Positions 12,446-24,244 of a stretch of DNA of 64,000 nt are shown piece by piece. Each line of letters opens with the position of its first letter. Within the stretch, counting starts at the first letter, position 1. A program made the position numbers and the translations under genes. The notes beneath the pieces were generated by a model. That model did not search any database. It was not told the DNA's origin and worked only from the letters and a program-made list of their open reading frames with translations. This DNA comes from Diorhabda sublineata (taxonomy: Eukaryota; Arthropoda; Insecta; Coleoptera; Chrysomelidae): NCBI RefSeq assembly GCF_026230105.1, contig NC_079475.1, positions 11,486,125-11,550,124 of the forward strand, given 5' to 3'.

Positions 12446-13200
12446 CTATATTGTTCTATGTCTCCGGTTCCAGTTTTCACCTTTGCAGTTTGGTTAGCAT
12501 AAAGCGTCCCTATGATTATGAAGTCATTCTAGTCTAGACCTTTCCTGTAAAGGTAGTCCATCAGCTTATCGTATCTTACTTTGTCGAAAGCCTTTTCGTA
12601 ATCAGTGAAACATAAGAAGAAGTTCTTTTACTGGTCTTGACATTTTTGTAGTAGTGTAATGAAACAGATCAAGGCTTTCCGTGTCCCAAATCCACTACGG
12701 AAACCAAACTGTTCATCGCTAATGTCTTGTTCACATTTCTTGTAGATGCGTTGGTGAATGCGACATTGAAGTAATAAGTCTAAAATCACTACATTTCTTG
12801 GTTTTGTTTGTCTTTGGGAGGCGGGTGAAAACTGACAAAAGCCAGTCTTGTCTAATGATAATGTTCAGATTTTTCTCCTCAAATAGTTTTATGACTTTTG
12901 TGTGTATGTCATCCGGTCCAGAAGCTTTACCATTTTCAGTATTTCGGATGGCTTTCTCCACTTCTTGTTTCAATATAGGAGAACTGTTCTCTTGTCTTTC
13001 ATATTTCTAGTGGTCGGGCGTTATGTCTGACAATAATTTTTGTATATAATTTCCCCATACGTTATTTATTTCTCCTAATTCCGATACAGCTACTCTCTTG
13101 TTGTTTGTAAGTCTACAAGTAGGCCTTTGTTTTGTCATTCCTGCTAGTTATTTTATTTTCTTGTCTTTATGTTTCCTCATCAATTCCTCGATCTCCTGAC
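12446..13200 (-). pseudogene. endonuclease-reverse transcriptase type LINE fragment
   Basis: On the minus strand: EIEELMRKHKDKK, then a linker 'ELGEINNVWGNYIQKLLSD', then VEKAIRNTENGKASGPDDIH (the A..A.NGKA.GPD block that opens the reverse transcriptase domain), a stretch matching the 'FRLIT' block, a GFR-like block, and 'LRKGFRQSKIR' in place of 'YEKAFD.V....L'. Repeated stops and frame changes. The palm motif YADD is not reached; the copy ends at the mariner fragment to its left. Confidence 0.8.
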
Positions 13201-13209
13201 AGATTTCAG

Positions 13210-15045
13210 GAAGTCAGAAAGTAATTCGGCTTCCACTATATTATTATAATTTCAATCCTATCGAATTAATATGGTACAGGAGGAAGGTTTGTTGGAGTTG
13301 GCCCAGATATAGGAATTGCTTCTCTGCAGGGTTTGAATTGTGGTTACTGTCCCGGCTGGAAAAGAGAACAAGCGAACGATCATTGAAAAACGAATAAAAA
13401 GCTCTGATATAAGTAAGAACGGTTCTTCTCGACTTGAGGATATACATTTTTTGTATTTGTGTTCTTTTTTTTAATTTAAATTGGGCGCAGGCGGGTACAA
13501 CTGCGGCTACATTATAGAGAACCGGTTCACTAGGTTATAGTGTTATATTGTGCAAGAGTTAAAAAAAATATGACTGCTGAGAACTGGAGAAACTGTATAA
13601 AAAATGTGAAATAAATTTAAAACTCATATAGATATGTATGTGAAATATAAATAGTCTAGAATCCGTAAATTTAAAATTGTAAATCAACAGTCTTATTTAA
13701 ATTTCAAACACAGCAATGATACAACAATGTTAACAAAATATATTCTATATTAAAACCAAATAAATTTCATAAAATTCAATTTTCTTTTTAAACTATAAGG
13801 AAAATTCCAGATATTATATTATGATAGTGAGGCCCTGCGTAATGGTCTCCCAATAAATAGCCATAAATTTTGTCTTATCGATTTTTACATATTTTTCGAT
13901 TCCATATTGTGAAAAATACTGTTAATTGCGTTTTCTATATCAAAAGTATCAGTCTGATTCGTTATTGCCGCCTGACGAATCACCAGACGAAAGAATCTTC
14001 AATGTAGAATCTGCAAGCTTTCCAATAGTATGTGAATTAAAATTTAGGAACAACCCGAGAATGTTTGAATGGACAACAAAAACTGAGATTTCAAACAGTC
14101 AGACATGAAGAAGCTTCTACGTAAGCTATAATTATGAAAAAAAAATTAGCGTACACAAAAAAAAATCATATTTTATGACAAATAAAGATATCTATGTGAA
14201 AATCATGTTAAGTTATGATATAAATTAAGAATCAAATGTGAGAAGCGTTTGATCAAAACATATTTTAACATGGAAATCATTTATTTTAATAGATTGTTGT
14301 TGCTTAAGAAACATTTTAAGTTTTGAATTTTGGAACGATTTGAGATGTGTTGAGTACCTCAAAAGGAAGGATCTTCATTTACGTTAAGATCAAAACCATT
14401 GGAAGATTCAAAATTATTCAAAATTGAAATTTTTAAAGTTGTGTCCCTGATTCAAAAGTGCAGTTCTACGCCATTGTGGTAAGATAGACACTGCTACGCA
14501 CATCTATATGTTCGGCAATTAAAAAAAATAACACGGATTTTATAGCAATAACAAAGTAAAAATTCGATCAAGATTGTGAGGACATCTAATCAAAGAAATT
14601 TAGATGGAAGAATTGAAGAAAGCGTATTCTACCGTTTGATTTAAACAGTTGTTAAAATAATTCTCATCGAATATATTTAAAACCGTATCTAATCTAAAAC
14701 TACTAAATTCTTATCTCACATTTCTTTAGAATCGATAAAAGGTCCATTCCTTTCAGATACTTACGAGGAACATCGTTTCTAAAATTAATAATTTATTCGA
14801 TCGTATAAAGTGAGTTCGGCGACAGTAGGATGAAATTTATGATATTGTCATGTTGATTTAGTCGTTAACTATATGTTAGTGATTAACAAAAGACCTTCTT
14901 CAATATCAGAGTGCTAACAAATCAACAGCAGTGCGAAATAAGAAAAAGAAACCAAATTAAGTAGGAAATTCTCGTCAAAGGGGGATACAGGACATTTATA
15001 ACATATCAAAGAAGACTGAATACGAAGATAATGTAAACCTAAACC
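13210..15045. other. no recognisable gene
   Basis: AT-rich. A minus-strand frame at 13244-13447 and a plus-strand frame at 13926-14108 have no recognisable content. No repeats stand out. Confidence 0.3.
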
Positions 15046-15059
15046 AGGTTGTAAAGAAA

Positions 15060-15430
15060 GATGATGTTAGAGTAGCTTAAAAAAACTCGCCGAAAATCAG
15101 AACTATTGAGGATAAGAGCAGAAGACATTAACAGTAAGAGAAATACCAAAGAAGCAAAGATAGTCGACAATAGAACATCAGATGAATTTGGAATACATAT
15201 CACAATTAAAGAAGAAATGTTGGGTCAAAAGAAGGTGTGGAACATGCTATGTAACAGCAAAAAACAAGTAGTGAAACATAAAATGATCATGACAATACAC
15301 TGAAAGATATCTCAGTGAATAATAATAATGATGAATCGTATTTAAATCTAAATGAAGTTAAAACGATGATAACAAAATTGAGAAATCGAAATGAACCTAG
15401 TACGTATTTACGAGGTTTAACTATTAAATA
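15060..15430 (+). pseudogene. possible LINE fragment (start of reverse transcriptase domain)
   Basis: The frame RIRAEDINSKRNTKEAKIVD continues for 65 codons, and after a stop the piece LNLNEVKTMITKLRNRNEPS resembles the 'L..EV..AI..LKN.KSPG.D' block that begins many LINE reverse transcriptase domains. Short and decayed, so the call is tentative. Confidence 0.45.
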
Positions 15431-15534
15431 ACTTCGCGCCTAGAGGGCGCCCTAAACGGGTGAGGTAAAAACGAGTAGTGCGTTGGGTATTTAGATATCT
15501 TGTCTATCTACGTTTTAAAACATGTTCCCGTCAC

Positions 15535-15890
15535 TATTATAGTATTTGAGCAGTAGCGGTTTGAAACGAACGTGTTTTTTCTATCAAATTTTTCTTTAAA
15601 TTGAAAAAAGATCTGACTGAGTGCTGTAAATTGTTGCAAGAGGCCCATGGGGACAATTCTCCATCACAAGCGCGTGTTCTTGAGCGGTGTACGTGAAGGC
15701 CGAGAGACCATTGAAGATAATCACCTTGTGACTGTTTCAACTCCGGAAACAGTAACCAAAATCAACCAAATTGTGCGTGCAGATCGTCGAATGAGCACCC
15801 AGATAATTGCCGAAGCCGTAAACGCCGATAAAGAAACGGTTAGAGAAATTTTACACGAGGAAAAAATCAAAAAATAAGGAAAAAGGATCC
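15535..15890 (+). pseudogene. mariner transposase N-terminal fragment
   Basis: Blocks in order: LTECCKLLQEAHGDNSPSQA, then 'REGRETIEDNHLVTVSTPET', then VRADRRMSTQIIAEAVNADK and ETVREILHEE. This is the paired helix-turn-helix of a SETMAR-type mariner ('VRADRRMSVRMIAEEV.I..ETVR.IL'). One frameshift in the first third; a stop follows directly after KIKK at 15875, and no catalytic domain follows. It differs in sequence from the other mariner pieces in the window. Confidence 0.88.
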
Positions 15891-15899
15891 CATTAATAT

Positions 15900-16550
15900 A
15901 AGAAACATTGTTAAGCTCAATTCTAAGATACGCTACTGAATATTATTGATTCGATATGTAGTTATGAATTTTATAATACCACACAGATATTTTTAGCGAT
16001 AAATAGAATAAATCTAAACTTAATTACCTATCTACCGATAGCTTTCAATTGTTGTGTTGTATTCTTTCGTACGGTAGCCTTAGCCGTGGGCCTTTAGAAT
16101 GCCAATTGCAACCGACTTGTTAGGCTTTAAACTAATTTCTTCATAACATATATGCATAATATCGATATTATATATGTACATGTTCATACCTACGCTAGCT
16201 AGAAATCTATCCTGCTTAAGGGTATTCCAATGCGCTTAGCACCAATGTCCGTGGGTATACATCACCTACTCTCACTTCATAACAATAAAACATTCATTTG
16301 ATAGACAATGGTATAAAAAATAGAAAAAAAGTGAAACACTTTTGATTAACTGAAAATGTTTTAAACAGAAGGTAAATAACAATTGTTTTCTGGCTTTTAA
16401 CAAAATCATAGCAATCTATCTATCTAGAAACAAGATATGTAATATGATTCATCTAATTCTATTTTCATTTATTATTTTTTATGAATTCAACGCGATGAAT
16501 AACGAAAAATAGTTATAATGCACATTACATCACCTTACCGCTTTACTAGG
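15900..16550. other. nothing recognised
   Basis: AT-rich, no open frames, no repeat partner found. Confidence 0.3.
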
Positions 16551-16559
16551 TATTCAGTT

Positions 16560-17005
16560 TCAAAAGGGCACAATTTCCAAATTGCCCTGAGAAGGCAATA
16601 ATCATACCTTAGAGAAAGAAGAGAGCAAGGCATCTAATTATCGCCTAATTGCCCTACTTCCCACGTTATCTAAGATCATAGAAATATTGGTCGAAAAAGG
16701 CTTTCGTCATTTCTGTTTAAACTCAAAATACTAGTCAACAATTTAGATTCTTGAGCTACAAAGGCATAAATAAAGATATTTTCCTCTTCTTAAATAATGT
16801 TTACTCCAGCCTAAACGACCACCACTCCACTACAAGAGCCATGTCTGGAGACATAAACACTCTTAAATCATGGTGCAATTTTATTTTTCTATGTCTCAAC
16901 ATTTCTAAAACTGAAGTTTTGACAAAAAAATACGTTGCGGTCTTTTGTGCCGTCCTTGAAATTGTAAAATTATCTGGGCCTGTTATAGAAAACTCTTTAA
17001 AATGA
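16560..17005 (+). pseudogene. jockey-like LINE reverse transcriptase fragment
   Basis: The frame EESKASNYRLIALLPTLSKI IEILVEK matches the 'SNYRPISLLP..SKI.E.L' block of jockey-type reverse transcriptases. After an internal deletion a later block, MSGDINTLKSWCNFIFLCLN then ISKTEVLTKK, follows and is homologous to 9200-9350. The catalytic FADD region between them is gone. Confidence 0.75.
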
Positions 17006-17009
17006 GTGC

Positions 17010-18230
17010 TACATCTAGCGAAAAATTTTCCCATGGGATTTCTCTGTTTCCAATAAATTTTTGCTACAATTTCATTTTGTCTGCTTTAATTATTCTATTA
17101 ATTTCTTCTTATACTGTTCATAGGTACATATGCTTTTTCTTCTGTAGAGTAGCTCTTTTTTTTCTTTTCTTTCTGCAAATAGAGGATAATAGAAGCATTT
17201 CGATATCAATCAATCAATGAGGACAATTAATACGATTTCTATAGTAGAATATAGTTTTATTTCATCCTTATCGCTCTTTTTATATTTAGTTATAGATAAA
17301 TATCGATCAATCTATTTAGAAGTTGATCTTCAATTGCTTTATTTCTTGTAAGTAGCGTGTTTTATAGTTTATTTTATTTTCTTATATCAAATACCAATCA
17401 ATAATCATTCTTATCGTAGACAACGACATCACTAAATATCTTAATCAAGCAACTTTTATGTAGTCGTGAAAATGTCAAATTTGCAATTAAAAGATGATGC
17501 CGCTTGCTTTATGCAAGCTATTAATATGTTTTCCAACATGTATCGATAATAAACTTCAACTTTCACATTCAGTATGTTGTACAGTCTTTGGTTTGTATAC
17601 AGGTGACAATAAATGAAATTGAATCAGCATGTGGTTCGAAATATTCTTCGAAGATCTAATGGTAATGAGATCTTCTTTGCGTTGCGAAGAAAATCTTCAT
17701 TAAGTACCTGATTATATTTACACAAGAGTTGTAACGGTATTTCGTGACACATATTCATGAGATATTCATCAATAATCACAAATCAGCACCGATTTTATCA
17801 ATGGATATTTCGTTTATCCACAGATAATTTTATATTTGTTTGAAACCGAGTCACAGCACGTTCAGACAGCATGGTTTCTAGAAAAGTCGAATCGCCTCGG
17901 AGCATAAAACGTTTTAAGTGTGCCTCGGATGGGAGGTGCCTCGTTTCGTTGCAGTGAAACGTACGAAGTGACGTGGGTGCAGGGACGTAAAAAGTTATTT
18001 TTATATCAATTTTAATATCACGATAAATAAATAAGTAGAAGTAAAAAACAAAGCGTAATACGAGCAATTATAATTGATGATTAAACTATGGACTTTTAAT
18101 TCGAAATCCAAAAGAAATTCCATTTAGTGGCATCGGTACCAAAAAAAAGCAAAGATCACGAAAAGCGCCATAAAAGTGATGAGGCTACAATATTTTGAGA
18201 CTGTCAAGGTATTGGCTTCCAGGACTCAAA
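17010..18230. other. no recognisable gene
   Basis: No family resemblance. A minus-strand frame of 89 codons (18067-17798) has no known features. A GAAGATCT / AGATCTTC inverted pair near 17650-17680 could form a small hairpin. Confidence 0.3.
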
Positions 18231-18239
18231 TACTCTGAA

Positions 18240-18450
18240 TTACTAAGACTGTTGCGTAAGAAAAGTATTGAAAACTGATTCGTTTTCCAAGGATACTACA
18301 CTTGAATACACAGAAATGAATCACCCATTATACAGCCCTGATTTGACCCAGTTTGACTATTTTTTGTTAACAAAGCTACAAGTCGAGTTAAGAGGTGGAA
18401 TATTTAACAAGGACGATGAAATTAAACAGGTGGTGTACGAACAGTTTATT
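18240..18450 (+). pseudogene. mariner transposase C-terminal fragment
   Basis: The frame HPLYSPDLTQFDYFLLTKLQ VELRGG continues with DDEIKQVVYEQF. This is the last catalytic block of mariners, 'H.PYSPDLAP.D.FLFPKLK..LRG..F', where the D of SPDL is the second catalytic aspartate of the D-D-34D triad. It ends in a short unrelated tail. Upstream parts are not preserved. Confidence 0.85.
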
Positions 18451-18699
18451 GTTTGGCTGTCTCGAGATATTCAACTTCTTTTACTCCTTTTTCTTTACAA
18501 TAGTCCACAGAATCGTTACATTCTCATTTGTCATCAATGGCGAATCTCTGCAACTATTTTTGTTCAACTTCAACGTAATTCATTTCTATTGCTATAAAGT
18601 GAAAAACCTCAAAAGATAACGCCCGTTTTTTAGATCAAAATTTCGTTGGATCCAAGAAATTTATATCTTTTTTTTTTTAATATTTGATACTCACATGGT

Positions 18700-19683
18700 T
18701 TACGAGTATAGTACAGACCTTAAATTAAATTTGGCGGTTTTGATTTTCTAGATTCTGGGAGGTTTTGGAATATTGAATAAGTCCAGCAGCTCTTAACAAA
18801 ATTACGTGCGAGGATTTTCGAAATTTCGGGACTCAAAGAAACTATAAGGAATTTGTAAAAAAAAACTGCCGCTACAAAAAATGTAGAATACAAAATTCTC
18901 TATAAATAAGAATACCAGGTATTTGTTCCTAGCCTCAAAATTTTCATCGTAAAATGGGTTCATGTATGTACTTAAAAACATTTTAAATTGTGGATAACTC
19001 GATTTCTACATAAATTACAAATACAAAGAAAGTTTCAATTTTTTCCTAACCCTAAAATTTCCAGTATAAAATTGGTTTGAACGCTCAAAAATATTTTGAA
19101 TCGCGAATAACTCGAAAACTACGTAATTTATATTATGTTTATATGATGTTATGGAATACATCCATTGAAACTTCAAGTGCCTATATGACCAATATAACTT
19201 TTCATCTCTGAGATTTTCGAATAGTCGAAAAATATGTTAACTGACCCGAGTAGAAAATAGAGATTTTAACCATCATTATGCATTTTGATTTTTAGAAACT
19301 AAAGTAGTTTTTCAAGAGTTACAGTCGTTTCCATATCCGCCTAGCTTGAATTCTCACTGGCGGGAATTTGCGAGTGGAAGCTCCGACGTTGAGGGAGATT
19401 TACTCAGAAATAGTATTTCAAATGAAAAAATGACTTGAGATCTTTTTTGTAAAAAATTTTGTGCTCCACATTTTTTGTCAGAGTAATTTTTTTCGAATTC
19501 CTCTTAGTCTGCGAGTTATTCGCGTTTCAAAATTTTGTTGAGTTATAAGTCGCAAAATTTCGAAAATCCGTAATAATCAGAAATTTGTTAAGAGTTGCTA
19601 GACGGTGATCGAAATCCTCTGAGAATCTAGAGAATTAGAAGCGCCGAATTTAATTTCCGCTTTAATCCCAATTTTTTTGTACT
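18700..19683. mobile_element. foldback element with inverted termini and internal tandem units (copy B)
   Basis: The left end (18706-18840) and right end (19545-19683) are inverted copies of each other over about 130 bp; shared words include TAGTACA, TTCTAGATTCT, CTCTTAACAAA and GATTTTCGAAATTT. Inside, next to the left end, lie two tandem ~150-bp units (about 18860-19130) and next to the right end one unit in the opposite direction (about 19440-19545), so the whole element could fold on itself. No coding frame. The right half of a second copy is at 4320-4935. Confidence 0.75.
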
Positions 19684-20780
19684 ATTTTCAAAGCGACTTT
19701 GAGACTGAATTTTATATAATTGCTTTTGAAAATATCAGTGATTTTACTGACTTTTTGAGAAAGGTGGTTCAGAGACTAGGTTCTTATGAAAATCTATGTT
19801 GGATGACGCCAAAATTCCTTCTAGATTTTAATGGTAACAAGGATGAACTCCAATTTTCTTAGAAAGTATCGATATAATTGCAAATTTTTACAATAACACA
19901 AATGCCGATAATTTTCAAATCGTTATCATTTTTAGAACTATATATTAAAATATTTCGCTCCATGTTCTTTGTGTCGTCTCATTTTTTCTCATCGACAATG
20001 TTTATACTTTCTCCTATCACGAATTTGTTAATATCATTTCAATAATGATGATTAAAAAAATCAATAAACATGAGAAAATCAACATTTACGCCGAATTATA
20101 AGAAATTAAATAGTTCGAAACTTGTCCTTGACATGGACAATTGGTGAGATAAAATCAAAAAAGTCAATTAAAACCGTGTGATATTACCTTAATGACGATA
20201 CCGTTGAACTTTTCTCTGGGACATATTTATGCTTGAATCGAAAGCGACTCATGTCATTCAAAATTAACAAACTAATTTGCTTTATTTATATTTTTATCTT
20301 GGACCACCCAGGGAGTAATTGGCGTATTTTGTACAATTAAAATTAATGTGGGTGTTCTCTAATTAGTTTCGATATGAGTTATTCACTTAATTGTTTGTGA
20401 GAAGATACCATTTCATTTGGGTAATTATGACCAAACTACCAATTCTAGAACAAAAAAATAATATTACTTGATATGGACAGAACGTAATTGATCATAGTCT
20501 TAGTATTTACTTGATAACAATTATTACAAGAAACATTTTCTGTACGTAGTTTCTTCAACAAAAGTTTTGCTTGGTTCCTGTTGTTGTCGATTTCGATCTC
20601 TCGTGATTGAAATCGGTTTTTAAAAAATCGACATGAACGAAAACAGATTTTGAGGTTATACCCAGTTCAATAGTTGTCTTTTAATTAGGTCAATAAGCAT
20701 ACCCAAGAAAATGAAAATGAAAAACTGGGCTAGTGCAAGATTATATAGAGGGCATCACATAAATAATGTCAATATACAAG
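19684..20780. other. no recognisable gene
   Basis: AT-rich; one 61-codon frame at 19677-19862 has no recognisable features. Confidence 0.3.
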
Positions 20781-20784
20781 TTAA

Positions 20785-21665
20785 TAAATATATTAAGGGA
20801 AAAAGGAGTTGATAGTTCCGACGTAACAATCATCGAAAAATTATATTGGCGCCAAAGAGCAGGCGTTTGAATCAACGGAAAATCAACAGAATGCAAAATC
20901 TTAAGAGGAGTCAGACAAGGTTGCATACTCTCACCACTTCTGTTTAAGATTTTTAAGTAATCTAGACACAACTTATGATATGGAGTAAAAATTAACGGCA
21001 AACTTATATGTAAATACAATTAGATACGCAGTTGTGTTGTGTGAAGACTTAAATGGACTTCAATGTCTTTTAAACGCCATTGACAGAGTGGTAAGAGACA
21101 TGGGTCTAAACATTAACTGTTCTAAAACAAAATATTTGCGCTTGCCGTACCATGACACACAGCTACAGGTAAACGGACAAACGATTCAAAGAGTATCCAG
21201 TTTCAAATATCTTGGTTGCTACATTCCTGAACAACCGGATCTCGATAAGGAAATAAAATGTACAATTGAAGTAGCTCCTACATCATCCGGAAGCGGTCAT
21301 ATGGTCAGTTTTCTCATATGGTGTCGAAGCATGGACTTGTGGTTATATTGACGTAAGCTTAAAATACAGTGGAAAGCAATGCAAACACAACGATGCAGTC
21401 TTTAACAGAGCAAATTCAGTTCGTGAGTTGGTAGATAACATGCAGGAATAGCTTATTTGGGACACATAATGCGTGGTTGCCGGTTTAATATTCTCAGGTG
21501 GGTAAAGTTGAAGGTCGTAGAGGAATTGAAAGAAAACAAGCCTCTTAGTTGGAGACTATTAGAGAATGGACTGGGATAAAAGAAGCTGGACAGTTATTTA
21601 GACTGGCTCAAGTTAGAAAAAGTTTTGCCACGGTGATCGCCAACGTTAAGGGGACTTGATACGGC
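20785..21665 (+). pseudogene. LINE reverse transcriptase, palm to C-terminus, catalytic aspartates deleted
   Basis: In order: ILREKGVDSSDVTIIEKLYW, CKILRGVRQGCILSPLLF (the 'RG.RQGC.LSPLLF' block), RYAVVLCEDLNGLQCLLNAI, LNINCSKTKYL, VNGQTIQRVSSFKYLGCYI, then after 21350 a C-terminal part 'EGRRGIERKQASW' and 'IREWTGIKEAGQLFRLAQ' typical of insect endonuclease-reverse transcriptase LINEs. In the YADD box the sequence goes from RYA straight to VV, so the two catalytic aspartates are missing. Stops and a short deletion confirm it is dead. Same broad family as 12446-13200. Confidence 0.88.
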
Positions 21666-21669
21666 ACGC

Positions 21670-22640
21670 TAAGAAAAATAAGAATACAATCTTCACTTTG
21701 TTTATTGAATAATTACACTTTCAATAACCAATTGATCGTTTTCAGACATTGAAGGTAAACTATATTGTGGGAAATCCAGATTTAATGTTCCTATTAAATC
21801 ACATCAATAAAAAATAAATTGTATTGTAAATGTATTTCTCACAAAATCGACTACATTTTGGGACCTTTCATAACTATTTTTGTTATTTTCAAAATAAAAT
21901 ATAGAGCTCTTGAAACTGTGAAAATAAAAGTTACACGCCGCCGATGCTCTAGACGCTCCACTGCCCAATTAGTAAATCAGGCGTCGATTGCTTATCTTTT
22001 AGCGACTTCTGATGCCGCGTACGTCTATAGACCCTACGTTGCATGCGAAAACAAAGCTGACGACTCTTTAAAAACTAAAGATTTAGTTTAATACATATCT
22101 GTGATTCCTTCACACAAAATTGCGACTTCGAAAGGGTACTGAAAGCATATAATCAAGAAATATGTAAAGGTGATAGAAATGTTGAATGCTTAGGACGTTA
22201 ATGGAATGAAAACAGACGAAGGGAAGATTGTGTAGCGCAGTAAGCGACCCACAGGAATCTATGTAAGTTTTGGCGAACGAAAAATTCTATAAAAAATAAA
22301 AGGCTAGATCTAACGTACGAACGATCTAACCTACTATTATCTTGAATGTTTTACTGCAAATCGATGTTATTCAAATATTCAGATATTCCAGTGTTTATCA
22401 TTACACTTTCGCTACTTTCCAGTAGTGTCCTTATTTCATCAGTGAAAGATTTCTGTGGTTAAGTGACAAAATTTCATATTACAAAATAAAATTCAAGAAC
22501 AAAAGAAAATGATGATGATACCTTGACATTTTTTTTGGATCATGCCTCTATCTAAGACCTCCATACACCAAGTCTTTCACTCACAAGGTCTCTAGAAATT
22601 TCTTCTGTGGTGGTTGATTTTTAGATAAAGAAAAGTTGCC
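21670..22640. other. no recognisable gene
   Basis: A plus-strand frame of 90 codons (21819-22091), with an Arg-rich start and TSDAAYVYRPYVACENKADD, is unrecognised. Otherwise stops in all frames. Confidence 0.3.
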
Positions 22641-22647
22641 TTCAAAT

Positions 22648-22712
22648 GTGGGCCAAAACGTCAACATTGTTCTTTGCGACCTTATGAACATCTTATGAAT
22701 AAATAAATAACG
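22648..22712 (+). repeat. short dispersed repeat, copy 1
   Basis: About 60 bp starting CCAAAACGTCAACATTG and ending TTATGAATAAATAAATA; almost identical to 23166-23229. The AACGTCAAC word also occurs near the Penelope-like fragment at 55.4-55.7 kb. Confidence 0.7.
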
Positions 22713-22911
22713 TAACGATAAAAGAGATCAAAACAGATTGAGTCGTGGAAGAGAGGAAATTACTCTCGCAAATCTACAAAAATGTGGAAAACGGGAGAAA
22801 TGTGAGAGATACGAACCTTCAGATCAAGAAAAACATGGTTAAATAGTGAAGTGTCAGTTGTGATCAGAAATTTCTACCAATTCGAAAAAGCTTTATAGCT
22901 GTCGCTTGGAA

Positions 22912-23167
22912 AGCGTTCAATCATCCAGTGTACGAAGACTCTGAGCTTCAATTCTCACACCAAATGATTAATCAATCAATCCTCTTAGAAGTACTGTCTT
23001 TGATTAGCAATCTCTCACTATTATCTCAATTGTGACTTCAGCACTAAGTTAGTTTTTATTAGGATTCTTCTGAAATGACTTTCTTCTGGTGTGTTTTTAC
23101 CTTCTCCATATTTTACTTTTACTCACAAGTATAGTCAGAGATCGCTTGGTGTTAAATTGTGTGACCA
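22912..23167 (+). repeat. 256-bp direct repeat, copy 1 (decayed mariner-type 5' region)
   Basis: Over 90 percent identical by eye to 25032-25289. In the second copy this sequence is the upstream part of a minus-strand mariner-like transposase, so this is a second piece of the same element. It ends exactly where the short repeat at 23166 begins. Confidence 0.75.
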
Positions 23168-23229
23168 AGGCCAAAACGTCAACATTGTTCTTTGCGACCT
23201 TATGAACAACTTATGAATAAATAAATAGA
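23166..23229 (+). repeat. short dispersed repeat, copy 2
   Basis: Second copy of the sequence at 22648-22712; differs by a few bases. The two copies bracket the 256-bp repeat. Confidence 0.7.
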
Positions 23230-23399
23230 TGGTTCGAGAGAGACGCTAGATGTAGAGGCCTTTCTTAATGGAAAGTCTCTCGGAGAACAGAAGAAGGATT
23301 AGCAGGAAGTGGTTGGTATGGAAGCTACAGAATTTTTCTTCTGTAGAAAAACAATAAAATTTATTATTAGTTCAAAAATTTTATATTACAAATATGTCT

Positions 23400-23510
23400 T
23401 TTTAGTTCAATGATCCAGCGATGTTTTTGCAACTTTTCACTTTGAATAATAAGTGTACTTAAGGGCCAAATCTGGAAAATACGATGGATGAGGCAGTGTA
23501 GCCCATTTCT
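23400..23510 (-). pseudogene. mariner transposase C-terminal scrap
   Basis: On the minus strand the short frame KWATLPHPSYFPDLALKY matches the 'W..LPHPPYSPDLAP.DY' block of mariners. Only this block is recognisable; the sequence further upstream on that strand (to about 23960) has no clear match. Confidence 0.5.
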
Positions 23511-24194
23511 ACTGGTTTGGCCGTGACTAGGATTGAGGTGTAAACTGATGTGTGGTCAGTGAGGAAAAGCAATTTCTTTACTCTTCCCCAAATAGTCCAT
23601 TTATCTTCCAGAAACGTTCCGGACGATAAGACAATTTTTGACTTCTTAAGAGCGCGTTTTTTTGTTGAAGTCTACTGCTTCGACTATTCGTTGGTTTCGT
23701 TTAAGGTCACAAAACGATGACGCTTAAACAGCTCTGCTTTGATATTGTTTTAAAGTTATGAATGTTTTCCGAAATAAGCAAACACGGAACCAATTGCGTC
23801 GACTGTTTTCTCAAGTCGAAACTTTCTTGTGGCGAATTTTTGACATGCCTCGTGCACCTCAATAGGCGACATCGTAGATTTTTGTCACGTTATCCAGACA
23901 TGGCTCGTCATAATCCTAACTGTGCGTCAGATACGGCTGACGTTCGACATTTCGACAGACGAAAATGTCGTATATTCCTAATATGATACTCAAATATCTA
24001 TGCACAATATATAGAATTAAGAACTTGTAATCAGTCTACGTGGATGTTATAATTATTTAGTTTTATCCGAATAAAAAAAGATAATGTTTTAAATTTGATA
24101 ATACAATATATAAAAATAAATTAATATTCATTGGGTGTTTACGTTGCTGTGTCCAGTGTCTTTGACCTTTGCTCATACAGAATATGTTTGTCGA

Positions 24195-24202
24195 TATAAA
24201 AG
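24195..24202 (+). promoter_or_regulatory. TATA box of the plus-strand DUF1397 gene
   Basis: TATAAAAG lies 50 bp before the start codon at 24245. A GATCAACTG sequence follows at about the same place where the minus-strand paralogue has its initiator. Spacing to that site is slightly short (about 23 bp), so the exact transcription start is uncertain. Confidence 0.5.
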
Positions 24203-24244
24203 TTTGCGTTAGTGATCAACTGCTATTTCTTATACTTAAATGCA

